Shown here: positions 35,554 to 44,552 of the stretch, piece after piece
Position numbering within the stretch: the stretch's first letter is position 1
Layout of the letters: every line of letters begins with the position of its first letter
NCBI GenBank assembly: GCA_963817465.1
Contig: CAWFOP010000015.1
Location: 1 to 64,000 of the forward strand
Length of the DNA stretch: 64,000 nt
Direction: 5' to 3'
DNA from: CAMPKL01 sp963817465
GTDB lineage: Bacteria > Acidobacteriota > Terriglobia > Bryobacterales > UBA6623
Notes under the pieces: model-generated
Databases searched by the model: none
Told to the model about the DNA's origin: nothing
Seen by the model: the letters and a program-made list of their open reading frames with translations, nothing else
Program-made: the position numbers and the translations under genes

Positions 35554-38352
35554 ATGCACCTCATCAGCGTTCGGCTCGAACGAGGGGCTTTGGCTCTCTT
35601 TTTGCTCCTGTCCGTCTCGTGCGGGCGTGACGCCTCGACCGTGAGCGGCGCGCCTCCCATCGCGGCCCCAGCGCCACCGACGTCGCAGTCGACCGCTACG
35701 GCTGTAGCGCAGGCGCCGACGCAGCCCGCGGCCCCGGCCGCGCTGGATCCCGACCCGGAGCCCACATCGGTCGAAGAGTTGCGCGAAGGCCTCGCCCACG
35801 AAGATCGCCTCGACCCGGTCGAGGCCCAACAGGCCGAGGTGGCGCGCGGCTTGCAACAGTCCGAGTTCGAAGCCTACCAACAGCCCTTCGATTTGGCGGA
35901 GTCGGACCCGGACGAGCCGGCGGTCGAGGGCGAAGAGAACGCCCTGATCGACGAGCTGACCGAAGAGATCAGCGACGACGTGGTGCCGGAGGACTACGAC
36001 ATCTCGGCGGTGCGCGAGGAACGCCTCAAGAACACCGAATCCGAATTGCCGCTCGTGCTTCAGGACCAAGTCGTCCGGATGATCAACTACTTCACGGGCA
36101 AGCGCGGCAGCCGCACGCTGCGGGCGACGCTGGGGCGCTCGAGCGCCTACCGCGACATGATCGAGCGCGTGCTCGAGGAAGAGGATGTGCCGCCGGAGCT
36201 GTTCCACCTGGCGCAGGCGGAATCGGGATTCCACGCCAAGGCCCGCTCCTATGCGCGAGCGACGGGCATGTGGCAGTTCATGTCGTTCCGCGGCAAGCAG
36301 TATGGGTTGCGCCAGGATCGCTACCTCGAAGAACGCTACGACGCCGAGAAGGCCACGCGGGCGGCGGCGCGCCACTTGAAGGATTTGCAAATCGAGTTCG
36401 GCGACTGGTATCTGGCGCTGGCGGCCTATAACGCCGGCCCGAGACGGGTGGAGAACGCGATCAAGCGAGGCGGGACGCGGGACTACTGGGAGCTCTGTCG
36501 CAAACACCTGCTGCCGAGGCAAACGCGAGACTATGTTCCGATCATCCTCGCAATGACGTACGTGTCGAAGAATCTCGACGTCTACGACGTCGGAACGATC
36601 GATTATGCGCCGCCTTTGCGTTACGACACCGTGCGGACGAACAGCGAGATCACGCTCAACCTGATCGCAGATATGACGGGCTCGTCGGTTAGCGAGCTCG
36701 AAGACCTCAATCCGGCGTTGTTGCGGTCGGCGACGCCGCCCTACGCCTACGATCTCCGCATCCCCCAAGGAACGTCGGAGCAGTTCAAGAACGAGCTTGC
36801 GCTCATTCCGGTCGACAAGCGCTTGAGCTGGCGGCGCCATGAGCTCTCGGACGGCGAGTCGCTGGCGGCTGTGGCGCGGAAGTTCAATGTCGACGAAGAC
36901 GAATTGCTGGCCGTGAACAAGCTGGAAGAAGACGACATCGCGCCTGGTTTGCGGCTGACCGTACCGACGACGACGAAGCTGCGCCTCTATCGCAACTACG
37001 GCGCCGCCGGCGGCTTGCTCGAGCCGGGCTCGGGGCGCTACCGCATCGCGCGCGGCGACACGCTCGGCGGCATCGCGCAACGCTTCAGGGTTAGCGTCTC
37101 GCAATTGCGGCAGTGGAACGGTCTTTCGGGCAATATGATTCGGGCGGGCCGCTATCTGATCGTCGGCTCCGGCGGTTCCGGCGGAGGATCGTCGACGGTT
37201 TCCGCGGACGGCCGGTATCACGTGCGCGGCGGCGATACGTTGGGCAAGATCGCCTCCCGCTTCGGCGTGACCGTCGCTCAGCTTCAATCGTGGAACAGCT
37301 TGGCCGGCACCCGTATCAATGTGGGCCAGTCGCTGCGCGTGCCGTCATTGGCGGCTAGCTCGAGGAGCGGCGCTGCGACGGCGCGCCAGGCGCCGCCCGC
37401 TTCGGGCCGCTATCGCATTCGCAGCGGCGACAACTTGGAAGCGATTGCGCAGCGCTTCGGCGTCTCGGTGGACGACCTGAAGGCATGGAACAACCTGCGC
37501 GGCAGCCGCATCATGGCCGGCGCTTACTTGAAGGTGGGAACGGGCGCGCCGTCCGCGGCTTCGACCGCGGCTGTCTCGACCTCAGCGCCGGCGAGCTCGG
37601 GCGAGCCGGTCCATTATCGCGTGCGGTCGGGCGACAACCTGGCCGTGATCGCGCAGCGCAACGGCGCCTCGGTGTCCGATCTGAAGGGCTGGAACCGACT
37701 GCGGTCTTCGGTGATCCGGCCGGGCCAGACGTTAGTCGTCGGCTATCGCGAGGGCGGCGCTTCCCCTGCGGTTCAGTCAGCCCGCGCCGACGAGGGTGAC
37801 TCGTCGGCGACCGTCGACGCGAGCGAGACGCGCTATCGCATTCGCCCCGGCGACAGCTTGGGCTCGATCGCCGAGAAGTTCGGCGTGACCGCCGGCGATC
37901 TCAGGAACTGGAACCGCATGCGCGGCAGCCGCATTATCGCGGGCGATTACTTGATTGTGCGGCCGCAGGCCGATCCGTCGGTGGAAACCGCCGCCGTTCG
38001 AGATACGGCCGCTTCCGCCCCCAGCGGCGGCGTCTATGTCGTGCGTTCGGGCGACAACCTCAGCAATATCGCCGCGCGGCACGGGGTGTCAGTGGACGAT
38101 CTAAAGGCGTGGAACGGCTTGCGCTCCTCGCAACTGCAAGTCGGCCAAAAGCTCATGGTAGGACCGCCTCAGGCCAAAGGCGGTCAATACAAGGTTCGCC
38201 CGGGCGACACGCTGGAGCTGATCGCGGACCGCTTCAACGTCACGATCTCGCAGCTCAAAGCCTGGAACGACCTCAGCTCCTCGCGCATCATCGCCGGAGA
38301 GTTCTTGTCGGTTCGCCCGACCTCCAGCGCCAACTACAGCGGCGGCGACTAG
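35554..38352 (+). CDS. mltD: Membrane-bound lytic murein transglycosylase D-like lipoprotein with about eight LysM domains
   Basis: 932 residues, about twice E. coli MltD. A lipoprotein-type signal (ALALFLLLSVSCGRD) is followed by an acidic, proline-rich linker, then a family 1 lytic transglycosylase domain with catalytic Glu about residue 223 (FHLAQAESGFH), GMWQFM and YNAG motifs. One diverged LysM (HELSDGESLAAVARKF) and seven clear ones (YRIARGDTLGGIAQRF and similar) follow, separated by Ser/Ala/Gly linkers. It cleaves peptidoglycan glycan strands; the many LysMs should give tight wall binding. Start ATG 35554 has no ribosome site; a TTG at 35590 after GAGGGG is an alternative. Confidence 0.88.
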   Translation: MHLISVRLERGALALFLLLSVSCGRDASTVSGAPPIAAPAPPTSQSTATAVAQAPTQPAAPAALDPDPEPTSVEELREGLAHEDRLDPVEAQQAEVARGLQQSEFEAYQQPFDLAESDPDEPAVEGEENALIDELTEEISDDVVPEDYDISAVREERLKNTESELPLVLQDQVVRMINYFTGKRGSRTLRATLGRSSAYRDMIERVLEEEDVPPELFHLAQAESGFHAKARSYARATGMWQFMSFRGKQYGLRQDRYLEERYDAEKATRAAARHLKDLQIEFGDWYLALAAYNAGPRRVENAIKRGGTRDYWELCRKHLLPRQTRDYVPIILAMTYVSKNLDVYDVGTIDYAPPLRYDTVRTNSEITLNLIADMTGSSVSELEDLNPALLRSATPPYAYDLRIPQGTSEQFKNELALIPVDKRLSWRRHELSDGESLAAVARKFNVDEDELLAVNKLEEDDIAPGLRLTVPTTTKLRLYRNYGAAGGLLEPGSGRYRIARGDTLGGIAQRFRVSVSQLRQWNGLSGNMIRAGRYLIVGSGGSGGGSSTVSADGRYHVRGGDTLGKIASRFGVTVAQLQSWNSLAGTRINVGQSLRVPSLAASSRSGAATARQAPPASGRYRIRSGDNLEAIAQRFGVSVDDLKAWNNLRGSRIMAGAYLKVGTGAPSAASTAAVSTSAPASSGEPVHYRVRSGDNLAVIAQRNGASVSDLKGWNRLRSSVIRPGQTLVVGYREGGASPAVQSARADEGDSSATVDASETRYRIRPGDSLGSIAEKFGVTAGDLRNWNRMRGSRIIAGDYLIVRPQADPSVETAAVRDTAASAPSGGVYVVRSGDNLSNIAARHGVSVDDLKAWNGLRSSQLQVGQKLMVGPPQAKGGQYKVRPGDTLELIADRFNVTISQLKAWNDLSSSRIIAGEFLSVRPTSSANYSGGD

Positions 38353-38364
38353 CCGACTCCCTCC

Positions 38365-39248
38365 GTGGCGGTCAAGGCCAGGCAACACTTCAAGCGCATG
38401 CGGGGCGGCGCTAACGCCCAACTCATGCTCGCCGACGATGACCATTCCTACGTGGTCAAGTTCCGCAACAATCCCCAACACCAAAGGATCCTGGTGAACG
38501 AGCTGATCGCCGGCGTCGTGCTCGACTATCTGGGATTGCCGAGCTGCGCCTGGGAAATCGTCGACGTGTCCGAGGCGCTGATTCGCGCCAGCCCCGACCT
38601 CTATTTCGAGGTCGGCAAGCAGCGCCGCGCTCCGGAGGCGGGGCTGCAGTTCGGCTCACGTTATCCCGTTGACCCGTTTCGCCAAGCCGTTTACGACTAT
38701 GTGCCGATCTCTTTGCTTAGGATGCTCGCTAACTTGAAGGCGTTCGTCGGCATGCTGGTCTTCGACAAGTGGATCAGCAACGCCAACGGACGGCAGGCCG
38801 TGTTCTATCGCGCGCCGGCGAAGGATTGGGCGCCCCCGACCTTTTCCCGGAAGCGGAAGGCTCGCGTGCGTCGCTGGTCTACGTGGTCAACTTCATCGAC
38901 CACGGCTTCGCCTGTAACGCGCAGCACTGGGATTTTTCCGATTCTCCGGAGATCGGGTTATATCCGCGGCGCGAGGTATACGAGCCGGTGTCGGGGTTCG
39001 ACGACTTCGAGCCGTGGTTGACGCGCATCGTCGAATTGCCGGCCGCCGTCCTCGACGACGCCTATGGGCAGACGCCGGCGGCCTGGTATGACGGGCGCGC
39101 GGATGATCTCGAGAGCTTGCTCGAGAGACTCTATCGGCGTCGCTCGGCGGCGCCGGATCTGTTGCGCAAAGCCAAGCAAGCGCAGCGCGACCCGTTTCCC
39201 AATTGGACCGGCTCCTCTTCCCCGGGGCGCGCTGTGAGCGGGGGCTGA
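38365..39248 (+). CDS. HipA-like kinase family protein, frameshifted near 38840
   Basis: The first frame gives ANAQLMLADDDHSYVVKFRNN and HQRILVNELIAGVVLDYLGL, the start of a HipA-like (HipA_2-type) kinase fold, then MLVFDKWISNANGRQAVFYR with the catalytic-loop-like D and N. After about 38840 another frame continues with YVVNFIDHGFACNAQHWDF, which carries the metal-binding-like D, and reads to the TGA at 39246. About 294 codons in total, one base short. It starts 12 bases after the mltD-like gene and ends 5 bases before a DUF3037 gene, a pairing I recall as common for this family. Function unknown; toxin-antitoxin-like or signalling roles are possible. Confidence 0.75.
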
Positions 39249-39253
39249 AGACG

Positions 39254-40045
39254 ATGGCCGAAGACCCAAACAGCTCGAAATCGGAGCAGCGGTACGCATT
39301 TCGTTTGCTGCGCTATCGGCCCACGAATTCGGGCGAGTTCTACAACGTCGCCGTCGTGCTCGAGGACGAAAGCGGCGCTGTTGTCGACGCGCGCTTCACG
39401 CCTGATTTCGACCGGTTCAGCTGCAACCCCGCCGCCGACCTCGAACTGCTCGAACGAATTCGCGACGAGTTCGAAGAGAGCCGGCTGCTGGGGGAAGGGT
39501 TCTCCGAACACCTGCGCGCTCTGACCGCCAGCCGTTATCCGCTCTTCGAGCAGGCGTCGCCCGAGGCGTTCTTCGGCGGCGATGCGCCCGCCGAGGTCGA
39601 CCGGCTCGTCCGCGACTATTTGGCGACGCCCGCGGCGCCGCAGTCCGGTCGAACGGCGTCGGCCGGGGGCCGCCAGGCGATTCGCAGACGCATGGACCAG
39701 ACCCTCGAGCGCCACGGCCTGATTGGGGAGAGCCTGGTGCGGCGTAAAGCCGAGGCGATTTACGGCCCAAGCCTGCGGTTCCAATTCGACTTTGGGTACC
39801 AGCCGCGGGCGGGCGGCATGCGCTATCTGCAGGCCTTTCCGGATCGCAACGGCGTCGCCGAGGCGGGGCGGCTGTGTTTCGTGATGGAGCACCTGGCCGA
39901 GCGCGCAGGAAGACGGCTTACGGCGGTGCATTCTGAAGCGGAGGTCGAGGCGCTGGCGCTGCTCGAATCCGGAGGCGTTGTTGTCGCGCGCCTCGATCAG
40001 ATCGAAGAAGTAGCCCTACACGCGCGGGAAGACCTCGGCCTGTAG
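39254..40045 (+). CDS. DUF3037 family protein
   Basis: A 263-residue protein whose start (RYAFRLLRYRPTNSGEFYNVAVVLEDE) is typical of DUF3037, a family often encoded beside HipA-like kinases. No catalytic motif is evident; the C-terminal half is alpha/beta mixed without transmembrane segments. ATG 39254 is preferred because it follows GGGGGCTGAAG and lies 5 bases after the kinase stop. The two genes are probably co-translated and their products may interact. Confidence 0.75.
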   Translation: MAEDPNSSKSEQRYAFRLLRYRPTNSGEFYNVAVVLEDESGAVVDARFTPDFDRFSCNPAADLELLERIRDEFEESRLLGEGFSEHLRALTASRYPLFEQASPEAFFGGDAPAEVDRLVRDYLATPAAPQSGRTASAGGRQAIRRRMDQTLERHGLIGESLVRRKAEAIYGPSLRFQFDFGYQPRAGGMRYLQAFPDRNGVAEAGRLCFVMEHLAERAGRRLTAVHSEAEVEALALLESGGVVVARLDQIEEVALHAREDLGL

Positions 40046-40126
40046 GGAATACTGGCCCCGCCTTGCAACGCGGGCCGGATCAGGAAACCTGGGCGAAACA
40101 GCTTTTGCCGGGTCCTCTGCACCACG

Positions 40127-40157
40127 GGCCGCGCTCGCTCCGCCCGCGGCCGTTCTT
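40127..40157 (+). terminator. Terminator candidate after the DUF3037 gene
   Basis: GGCCGCG (40127-40133) pairs with CGCGGCC (40145-40151) across an 11-base loop, followed by GTTCTTTCC. The poor T run makes it moderate. The surrounding 149-base gap shows nothing else. Confidence 0.35.
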
Positions 40158-40194
40158 TCCCGGACGGGTCGAGCGCGCTGCTCCGCCTACAGCC

Positions 40195-40722
40195 TCAGCG
40201 GCTCCAGGGCGGCGCCACTTTGTTCATGCGAGCGTAGGCGATGGATTGGCCGAGGTGTTCGCTGGAGTGCTCGACCAACGCCAGCATCACGCCGCCCTTG
40301 GTGCTTGCGCTCCCGAACAGCTTCACCGCATCACCCATGGCGCTGTCGGGCGTCGACTCGATCGCATTCCGCGCGAAAGCAAGCGCATCCTTGAGCTGCT
40401 TGACGACATCGGCCTTCGCGGTCACGTTCTTCTCCAGGCCGCCCACGTCGACGCTAGCCGGCGGTTTGGGTCCCAATGCGCCCGCGATGGCATAGCTCGC
40501 CGCCGCGATGTGCATGCAGACCTCGCTGTAGCTGCGGACGCCTTCCATCGGCCTCCATGAGAACTTGTCGGCCGGCATCGCCTCGGCTAGGCTCACGACC
40601 TTCTTTTCGATGCCGTCGAAGCTCTTGAGCAACTGGGCTTTTATCGATTCGTCCGCGCGCAGCGGGCCGGCGAAGGCCAGAGCGGCGACCATGAGGGCGA
40701 ATAGTGCAATAGTGTTCTTCAT
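40195..40722 (-). CDS. Secreted DinB-like (DinB/YfiT superfamily) protein
   Basis: 175 residues: a signal peptide (MKNTIALFALMVAALAFAGPLRA), then a four-helix DinB-like domain with metal-ligand-type histidines in RSYSEVCMHIAAASY and ALVEHSSEHLGQSIAYAR. DinB-like proteins bind a metal and some act as thiol S-transferases; an exported form is common in Acidobacteriota but uncharacterised. GAGGAAAT lies just before ATG 40722. Monocistronic by spacing. Confidence 0.75.
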   Translation of the reverse strand: MKNTIALFALMVAALAFAGPLRADESIKAQLLKSFDGIEKKVVSLAEAMPADKFSWRPMEGVRSYSEVCMHIAAASYAIAGALGPKPPASVDVGGLEKNVTAKADVVKQLKDALAFARNAIESTPDSAMGDAVKLFGSASTKGGVMLALVEHSSEHLGQSIAYARMNKVAPPWSR

Positions 40723-40849
40723 TTCGATTTCCTCGTCTCGCTTGTGAGCGGTTGGCGGAGGCGGTATAGACGCGCCGAAAAGGCATCGGTGAGCCCTTCC
40801 ACTCTAACAAGCGCAGGCGTGACGGAAACTTTACAGCGGTAACGCTTGC

Positions 40850-42247
40850 CTAGCGCGTGTTGTAAAGGAAAACGAACTGCAGCCGGACTTCGTTGCCGGT
40901 GTACTCGGCCGGCAGCGGCGGGAAGGGCAGGGATGCGCTGATGCCCGCCACCGCGGCGCGGTCGAGAGGTTGCGAGCCCGAAGACGACGCAATCACAAGC
41001 TTCGGCACATCCCCCACCCGCGAGATGGAGAACTGAATCGCGGAGCGCCCTTTCTCCATTCCGAGTCGGGCGCTCTCGGGAATGACGGCGTACCAGTTGC
41101 GGCGCACCGAATTGAGCACCTGCAGCAGGTAAGGCCGGAAGTCGACGCCTTTCGGATCGGAAAGCAACTCGAGCCCCGAGCCGACGTTCCCGGGCGACGG
41201 CGGGACGTAGCCGCCCGGCGAGCCCGCGGCCACGCCGTCGCCTACAGCCTGACGTCCGCCGCCCGCCTCGGCCATATTCTTGATTGCGCTTTCGATCAGT
41301 TGGTCCGGGCGCTTGTTGAGCTGCATCTCGCCGATTTGGATGGGGCCTTCGGGCGCGGGCATCGTAGCCTTGGGGTCTTCGAGCTCGAGCTTCGGCTTTT
41401 CCTTGGGCGGCGCCGCAGTGCGCGGCATGGGCAGCTCCTCCACTCGATTTGTGGCGAGTTGGCGGCCTTTCTGAAACTCGTCCGGCGCGGGAGCGCTCGC
41501 CGCGGGCGCGGGCGGCGGAGCCACCGGCTCGGGTTCGGGCTCCGGCTCGGGCTGGGGCGGTTCGAGTTTCGGCTCGGGTTCGGGCGGCGGCTCAACCGGC
41601 TGTGTCGGAGCGGCTTGCGGCGTCGGCGGCGCGATCTCCGGATCGGGAGTCGTCAGTGGAGTTATCGTCTGCTCGATTCCGGTGAACGTCTGGGCCGGGC
41701 CCTTCTGTTGGGGCGTGGGCTGGGTCAGCTCGCGTAGTTCTTCCTTGCTCGGCGCGGCCAGGCTGATCTCGGTGTAGTCGTGGTCGTTTTCCGGTTCGGA
41801 GAAGTCGTGCGGCGCGATGTAGGGCTGCAGCAGCGCGCCGATGATCACGAGCAAATGCAGACCCGCCGAAGCCGCGCGAGCTTCGCGCCGGCGCGAGTCG
41901 ACGATGTCGTCGTCCCAGCGGATCAGGAAGTTCGGCTCGGGTCCGGGCTCGACGGCGACGTTCTTCCTCGGGCCGGAGTTGGCCTCGCGGTAGCGCTCGA
42001 CCGGCTGAAAGTCTTCGACCAGCAGATGCAGGGGCGTGTCGTCGCGAACCGGCGCTTCGCCCGGCTCCCGGGGGTGGTCGGCGAGCCAGCGGTCGATGCG
42101 CTTGGGGTAGTCCTCGAGCAGCAGATTCGGCGCCGGGCTCTCGAACCCAGGCCCTTCATTCGGATCGGACGTGCGGCCGTTGCGCGGGCGCTCGTAGTCC
42201 TCGAGCAGCAGCCGCAATTCGGGCTCGGACTGGCGCTGATCGCTCAC
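40850..42247 (-). CDS. TonB-like energy transducer with a cytoplasmic LLxED repeat region
   Basis: 465 residues. Three short repeats (LRLLLEDYERP, NLLLEDYPKRI, LHLLVEDFQPVERY) fill the N-terminal cytoplasmic part, then one membrane helix near residues 130-147 (AGLHLLVIIGALLQPYI), a long Pro/Glu-rich periplasmic linker typical of TonB, and a C-terminal TonB-like domain (LQVLNSVRRNWYAVIPESA, then GDVPKLVIASSSGSQPLDRAA). It could pass proton-motive energy to outer-membrane proteins, but no ExbBD is nearby. Start is GTG 42247, overlapping the stop of the upstream oxidoreductase gene by 4 bases, so it belongs to the fabZ-lpxI operon. Confidence 0.8.
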   Translation of the reverse strand: MSDQRQSEPELRLLLEDYERPRNGRTSDPNEGPGFESPAPNLLLEDYPKRIDRWLADHPREPGEAPVRDDTPLHLLVEDFQPVERYREANSGPRKNVAVEPGPEPNFLIRWDDDIVDSRRREARAASAGLHLLVIIGALLQPYIAPHDFSEPENDHDYTEISLAAPSKEELRELTQPTPQQKGPAQTFTGIEQTITPLTTPDPEIAPPTPQAAPTQPVEPPPEPEPKLEPPQPEPEPEPEPVAPPPAPAASAPAPDEFQKGRQLATNRVEELPMPRTAAPPKEKPKLELEDPKATMPAPEGPIQIGEMQLNKRPDQLIESAIKNMAEAGGGRQAVGDGVAAGSPGGYVPPSPGNVGSGLELLSDPKGVDFRPYLLQVLNSVRRNWYAVIPESARLGMEKGRSAIQFSISRVGDVPKLVIASSSGSQPLDRAAVAGISASLPFPPLPAEYTGNEVRLQFVFLYNTR

Positions 42248-43215
42248 TTGGATTGATGGGCGGCCACGGTCGCCTGCACGATTTTGGCGTGGCTTTCCAT
42301 CTCGGCCCTTATTCTAAGCGCCGTTTCGAGCGTCTTGCGGACGTGCTCGGGTGAAGAAACCGGCGCTTCGCGCGTCGCGACCGAGCGCAGGAAGGCCAGA
42401 ATTTCGCGCTCCAGGGGCTCGGCCTTGGCGGGGGCGATCCGCTTGAACTGAAGCTGATTGTTCTCGTCTAGACCGATCACGACCCCGTCCTGCCGCGTGT
42501 AGTCCACTGAAACGTATTGACGCGGCTGGAAATAGCGCAGTTTCCGGACTTTCTCGGTAGAGATGCGGCTGGCCGTCAAGTTGGCGACGCAGCCGTTCTC
42601 AAAAATGATGCGGACGCTGGCGATATCGATCTGGGGCGAGAGAATCGGCAAGCCCGCCGCCTCGACGCGCTGGATCGGACTCGACACCATGGCGAACAGG
42701 ATGTCGAGGTCGTGGATCATCAAATCGAGCACGACGTCGATGTCGAGGCTGCGGGCGGTAAACATCCCGAGCCTGTGGACTTCGAAGAACAGCGGCAGCG
42801 TCGCCGCCGCGATGCCCGCCTCGACGGCCGGATTGAAGCGCTCCAGGTGACCGACCTGCAGGATGCGGTCGTTGCGGGCGGCCGCGGCGAACAGAGCGTC
42901 CGCCTCGGCCAGGTCCGCCGCGATGGGTTTCTCGACGAGCACGTCGATCCCCGCGTCCAGCAGCGCCTCGCCGATTTCAGCGTGGACGGCGGTCGGCGCC
43001 GCGACGCAGACGGCGTCGACGCGACCTTCGAGCCGGCGAAAATCGGTCAGCGCCTCGCAGCCGCACTGGCCCGCCGCCGACTCGGCTTTTGCGCGGTCCG
43101 AGTCGACGACGGCGACCAACTCGGCCTCGTCCAGTTTGCTCAACACGCGAGCGTGGTTATTCCCGAAGGCGCCGACACCGACGACGGCGCAACGGATCTT
43201 TTGGTTCTCCATCAA
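42244..43215 (-). CDS. Gfo/Idh/MocA-family oxidoreductase
   Basis: 323 residues. The Rossmann start IRCAVVGVGAFGNNHARVL binds NAD(P), VLVEKPIAADLAEADAL is the family EKP motif with the catalytic lysine, and DLMIHDLDILFAM carries the usual histidine. Such enzymes oxidise or reduce sugars, including UDP-sugars. Lying between lpxI and the TonB-like gene and overlapping both (its start overlaps the lpxI stop), it may act in lipid A or surface-sugar supply. In some bacteria such a gene sits in the lpx cluster, with GnnA-type enzymes making amino-sugar precursors. Confidence 0.85.
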   Translation of the reverse strand: MMENQKIRCAVVGVGAFGNNHARVLSKLDEAELVAVVDSDRAKAESAAGQCGCEALTDFRRLEGRVDAVCVAAPTAVHAEIGEALLDAGIDVLVEKPIAADLAEADALFAAAARNDRILQVGHLERFNPAVEAGIAAATLPLFFEVHRLGMFTARSLDIDVVLDLMIHDLDILFAMVSSPIQRVEAAGLPILSPQIDIASVRIIFENGCVANLTASRISTEKVRKLRYFQPRQYVSVDYTRQDGVVIGLDENNQLQFKRIAPAKAEPLEREILAFLRSVATREAPVSSPEHVRKTLETALRIRAEMESHAKIVQATVAAHQSK

Positions 43216-44018
43216 CGTTCGAATCCCCAGACGGCGATCTTGGCCCTGTCGGCCGACGCGACCAGCTCTTCGCGATCGAGGAACAAGGTTTTCCCCGCTT
43301 CGACGGCGAGGCAGGTCGCGTTGGCGCGCTCCATCTTACGAATCGTGGTCGGCCCGACGACCGGCACGTCGAAGCGCATGTCCTGGTTGGGCTTGGCGCG
43401 CTTGACGACGGTGAGCTTGCGCCCGCGGGCCAGCTCGGCGGCGCGCTCGATGACGGCGTCGGTGCCTTCCATCGCCTCGACGGCCACGCAGGCTTGCTCG
43501 CAGATGACGACGCTCTGGCCAATGTCGTAGGCGGCCAAAGCTCCAGCGACCTCGCGGCCGTAGGCGATGTCGGCTTGCTCGCCCTTGTCCGCCGAGCGCT
43601 TCGAGTTGGCGCCGGGGCGGGCGAGTTGAGATTGCAAGAAGAGGGTGGAGTCGAGCAGCCGGATGCCCTCGTCCTCGAGCACCGCGGCGACGGCCCCGAT
43701 CAGCGAGTCGGTGTTCTTGCGGCGCAACTCGTTCACCACCTTGAGCAAGCGCCAGTCCGGGCGGATCGCCGAATAGATCTGCTTGTGCTGCACGCGGCCG
43801 GCCATGATCGCCTCGGAAACGCCCGCGTCGCGAAAGGCCTTGACGAGCTTCGACAGCTCGCCGAGCGAGATCCAGCGGCAGTCGTCGACTGCTTGCTCGA
43901 TCTCGGGGGCGGCTTCTTCCTTGATGGCGACCGCTACGATTCTATGACCGGCCGAGCGCGCTGATTCGGCGACCAGGAAAGGGAATCGTCCGCCCCCCGC
44001 GATCAACCCGTAGGTCAA
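43212..44018 (-). CDS. lpxI: UDP-2,3-diacylglucosamine pyrophosphatase LpxI
   Basis: 268 residues of the LpxI (former DUF1009) family, which hydrolyses UDP-2,3-diacylglucosamine to lipid X in lipid A synthesis, replacing LpxH. YGLIAGGGRFPFLVAESA is the characteristic start; RRKNTDSLIGAVAAVLEDEG and QDMRFDVPVVGPTTI are typical of the C-terminal half. It starts with TTG 44018, one base after the fabZ TGA, with GAGG nearby, and overlaps the oxidoreductase gene. It shows that the organism makes an LPS-type outer membrane. Confidence 0.92.
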   Translation of the reverse strand: MTYGLIAGGGRFPFLVAESARSAGHRIVAVAIKEEAAPEIEQAVDDCRWISLGELSKLVKAFRDAGVSEAIMAGRVQHKQIYSAIRPDWRLLKVVNELRRKNTDSLIGAVAAVLEDEGIRLLDSTLFLQSQLARPGANSKRSADKGEQADIAYGREVAGALAAYDIGQSVVICEQACVAVEAMEGTDAVIERAAELARGRKLTVVKRAKPNQDMRFDVPVVGPTTIRKMERANATCLAVEAGKTLFLDREELVASADRAKIAVWGFER

Positions 44019-44019
44019 C

Positions 44020-44487
44020 TCAACCTCGGTCGGCGGCCTGCGCGGAGGCGCCGTTAGCGGGGCGGTTGACGATCTGGCACATCATCACGCCTTCGGCGGC
44101 GATCTTGCCGTCAACGAGCGCCTTGCCTTTCATCTTGGCGACGCGCGCCTTCTTGACGAGGAATTCCACCTCGAGCCGGAGCTGGTCGCCTGGAGTGACC
44201 GGGCGGCGGAACCTGCAATTCTCGATCGCGGCGAACAGAATGAGCTTGTTCTGCGGGTCCGGCAGCTTGCTCATCATCAGAACCGCGCCCATCTGCGCCA
44301 GCGCCTCCGCGATCAGCACGCCCGGCATCAGCGGCTGTCCTGGGAAGTGCCCTTGGAAGAACGCTTCGTTGATGGAAACGTTCTTGATCCCGACGGCCGT
44401 GGACTCGCCGATTTCCAGCACGCGATCCACCAGCAGCATCGGGTAGCGGTGCGGCAGCATCTCTTGTATCTGATTGATGTCCAACAC
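44020..44487 (-). CDS. fabZ: 3-hydroxyacyl-[acyl-carrier-protein] dehydratase FabZ
   Basis: 155 residues, hot-dog fold. IQEMLPHRYPMLLVDRVLE, then the active site with histidine in FFQGHFPGQPLMPGVLIAEALAQ (His and Glu), and ENCRFRRPVTPGDQL are diagnostic. It dehydrates 3-hydroxyacyl-ACP in fatty-acid synthesis and competes with lpxA/lpxD for substrate, which is why it often sits among lpx genes, as here. I chose GTG 44487 (MLDINQIQEM); frames further upstream cross a promoter-like site. First gene of the operon to lpxI, oxidoreductase and TonB-like gene. Confidence 0.93.
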   Translation of the reverse strand: MLDINQIQEMLPHRYPMLLVDRVLEIGESTAVGIKNVSINEAFFQGHFPGQPLMPGVLIAEALAQMGAVLMMSKLPDPQNKLILFAAIENCRFRRPVTPGDQLRLEVEFLVKKARVAKMKGKALVDGKIAAEGVMMCQIVNRPANGASAQAADRG

Positions 44488-44524
44488 GATAGAGGAATCC
44501 GGGGCCGCGGACGAGGAGACGCCC

Positions 44525-44533
44525 AGTATATCA
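44525..44533 (-). promoter_or_regulatory. Extended -10 promoter before fabZ
   Basis: On the minus strand TGATATACT is a TGn extended -10 with a 5-of-6 TATAAT match, about 38 bases before the fabZ GTG. A loose TTGAGT lies 20 bases upstream, inside the end of trpS. Confidence 0.4.
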
Positions 44534-44552
44534 AGCCGAGCAGGCCGACGAC

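Noticed and set aside
35479..37287. A 602-codon minus-strand open frame opposite the MltD-like gene
   Set aside because: Shadow of the LysM gene; composition is arginine-rich and repetitive with no recognisable domain.
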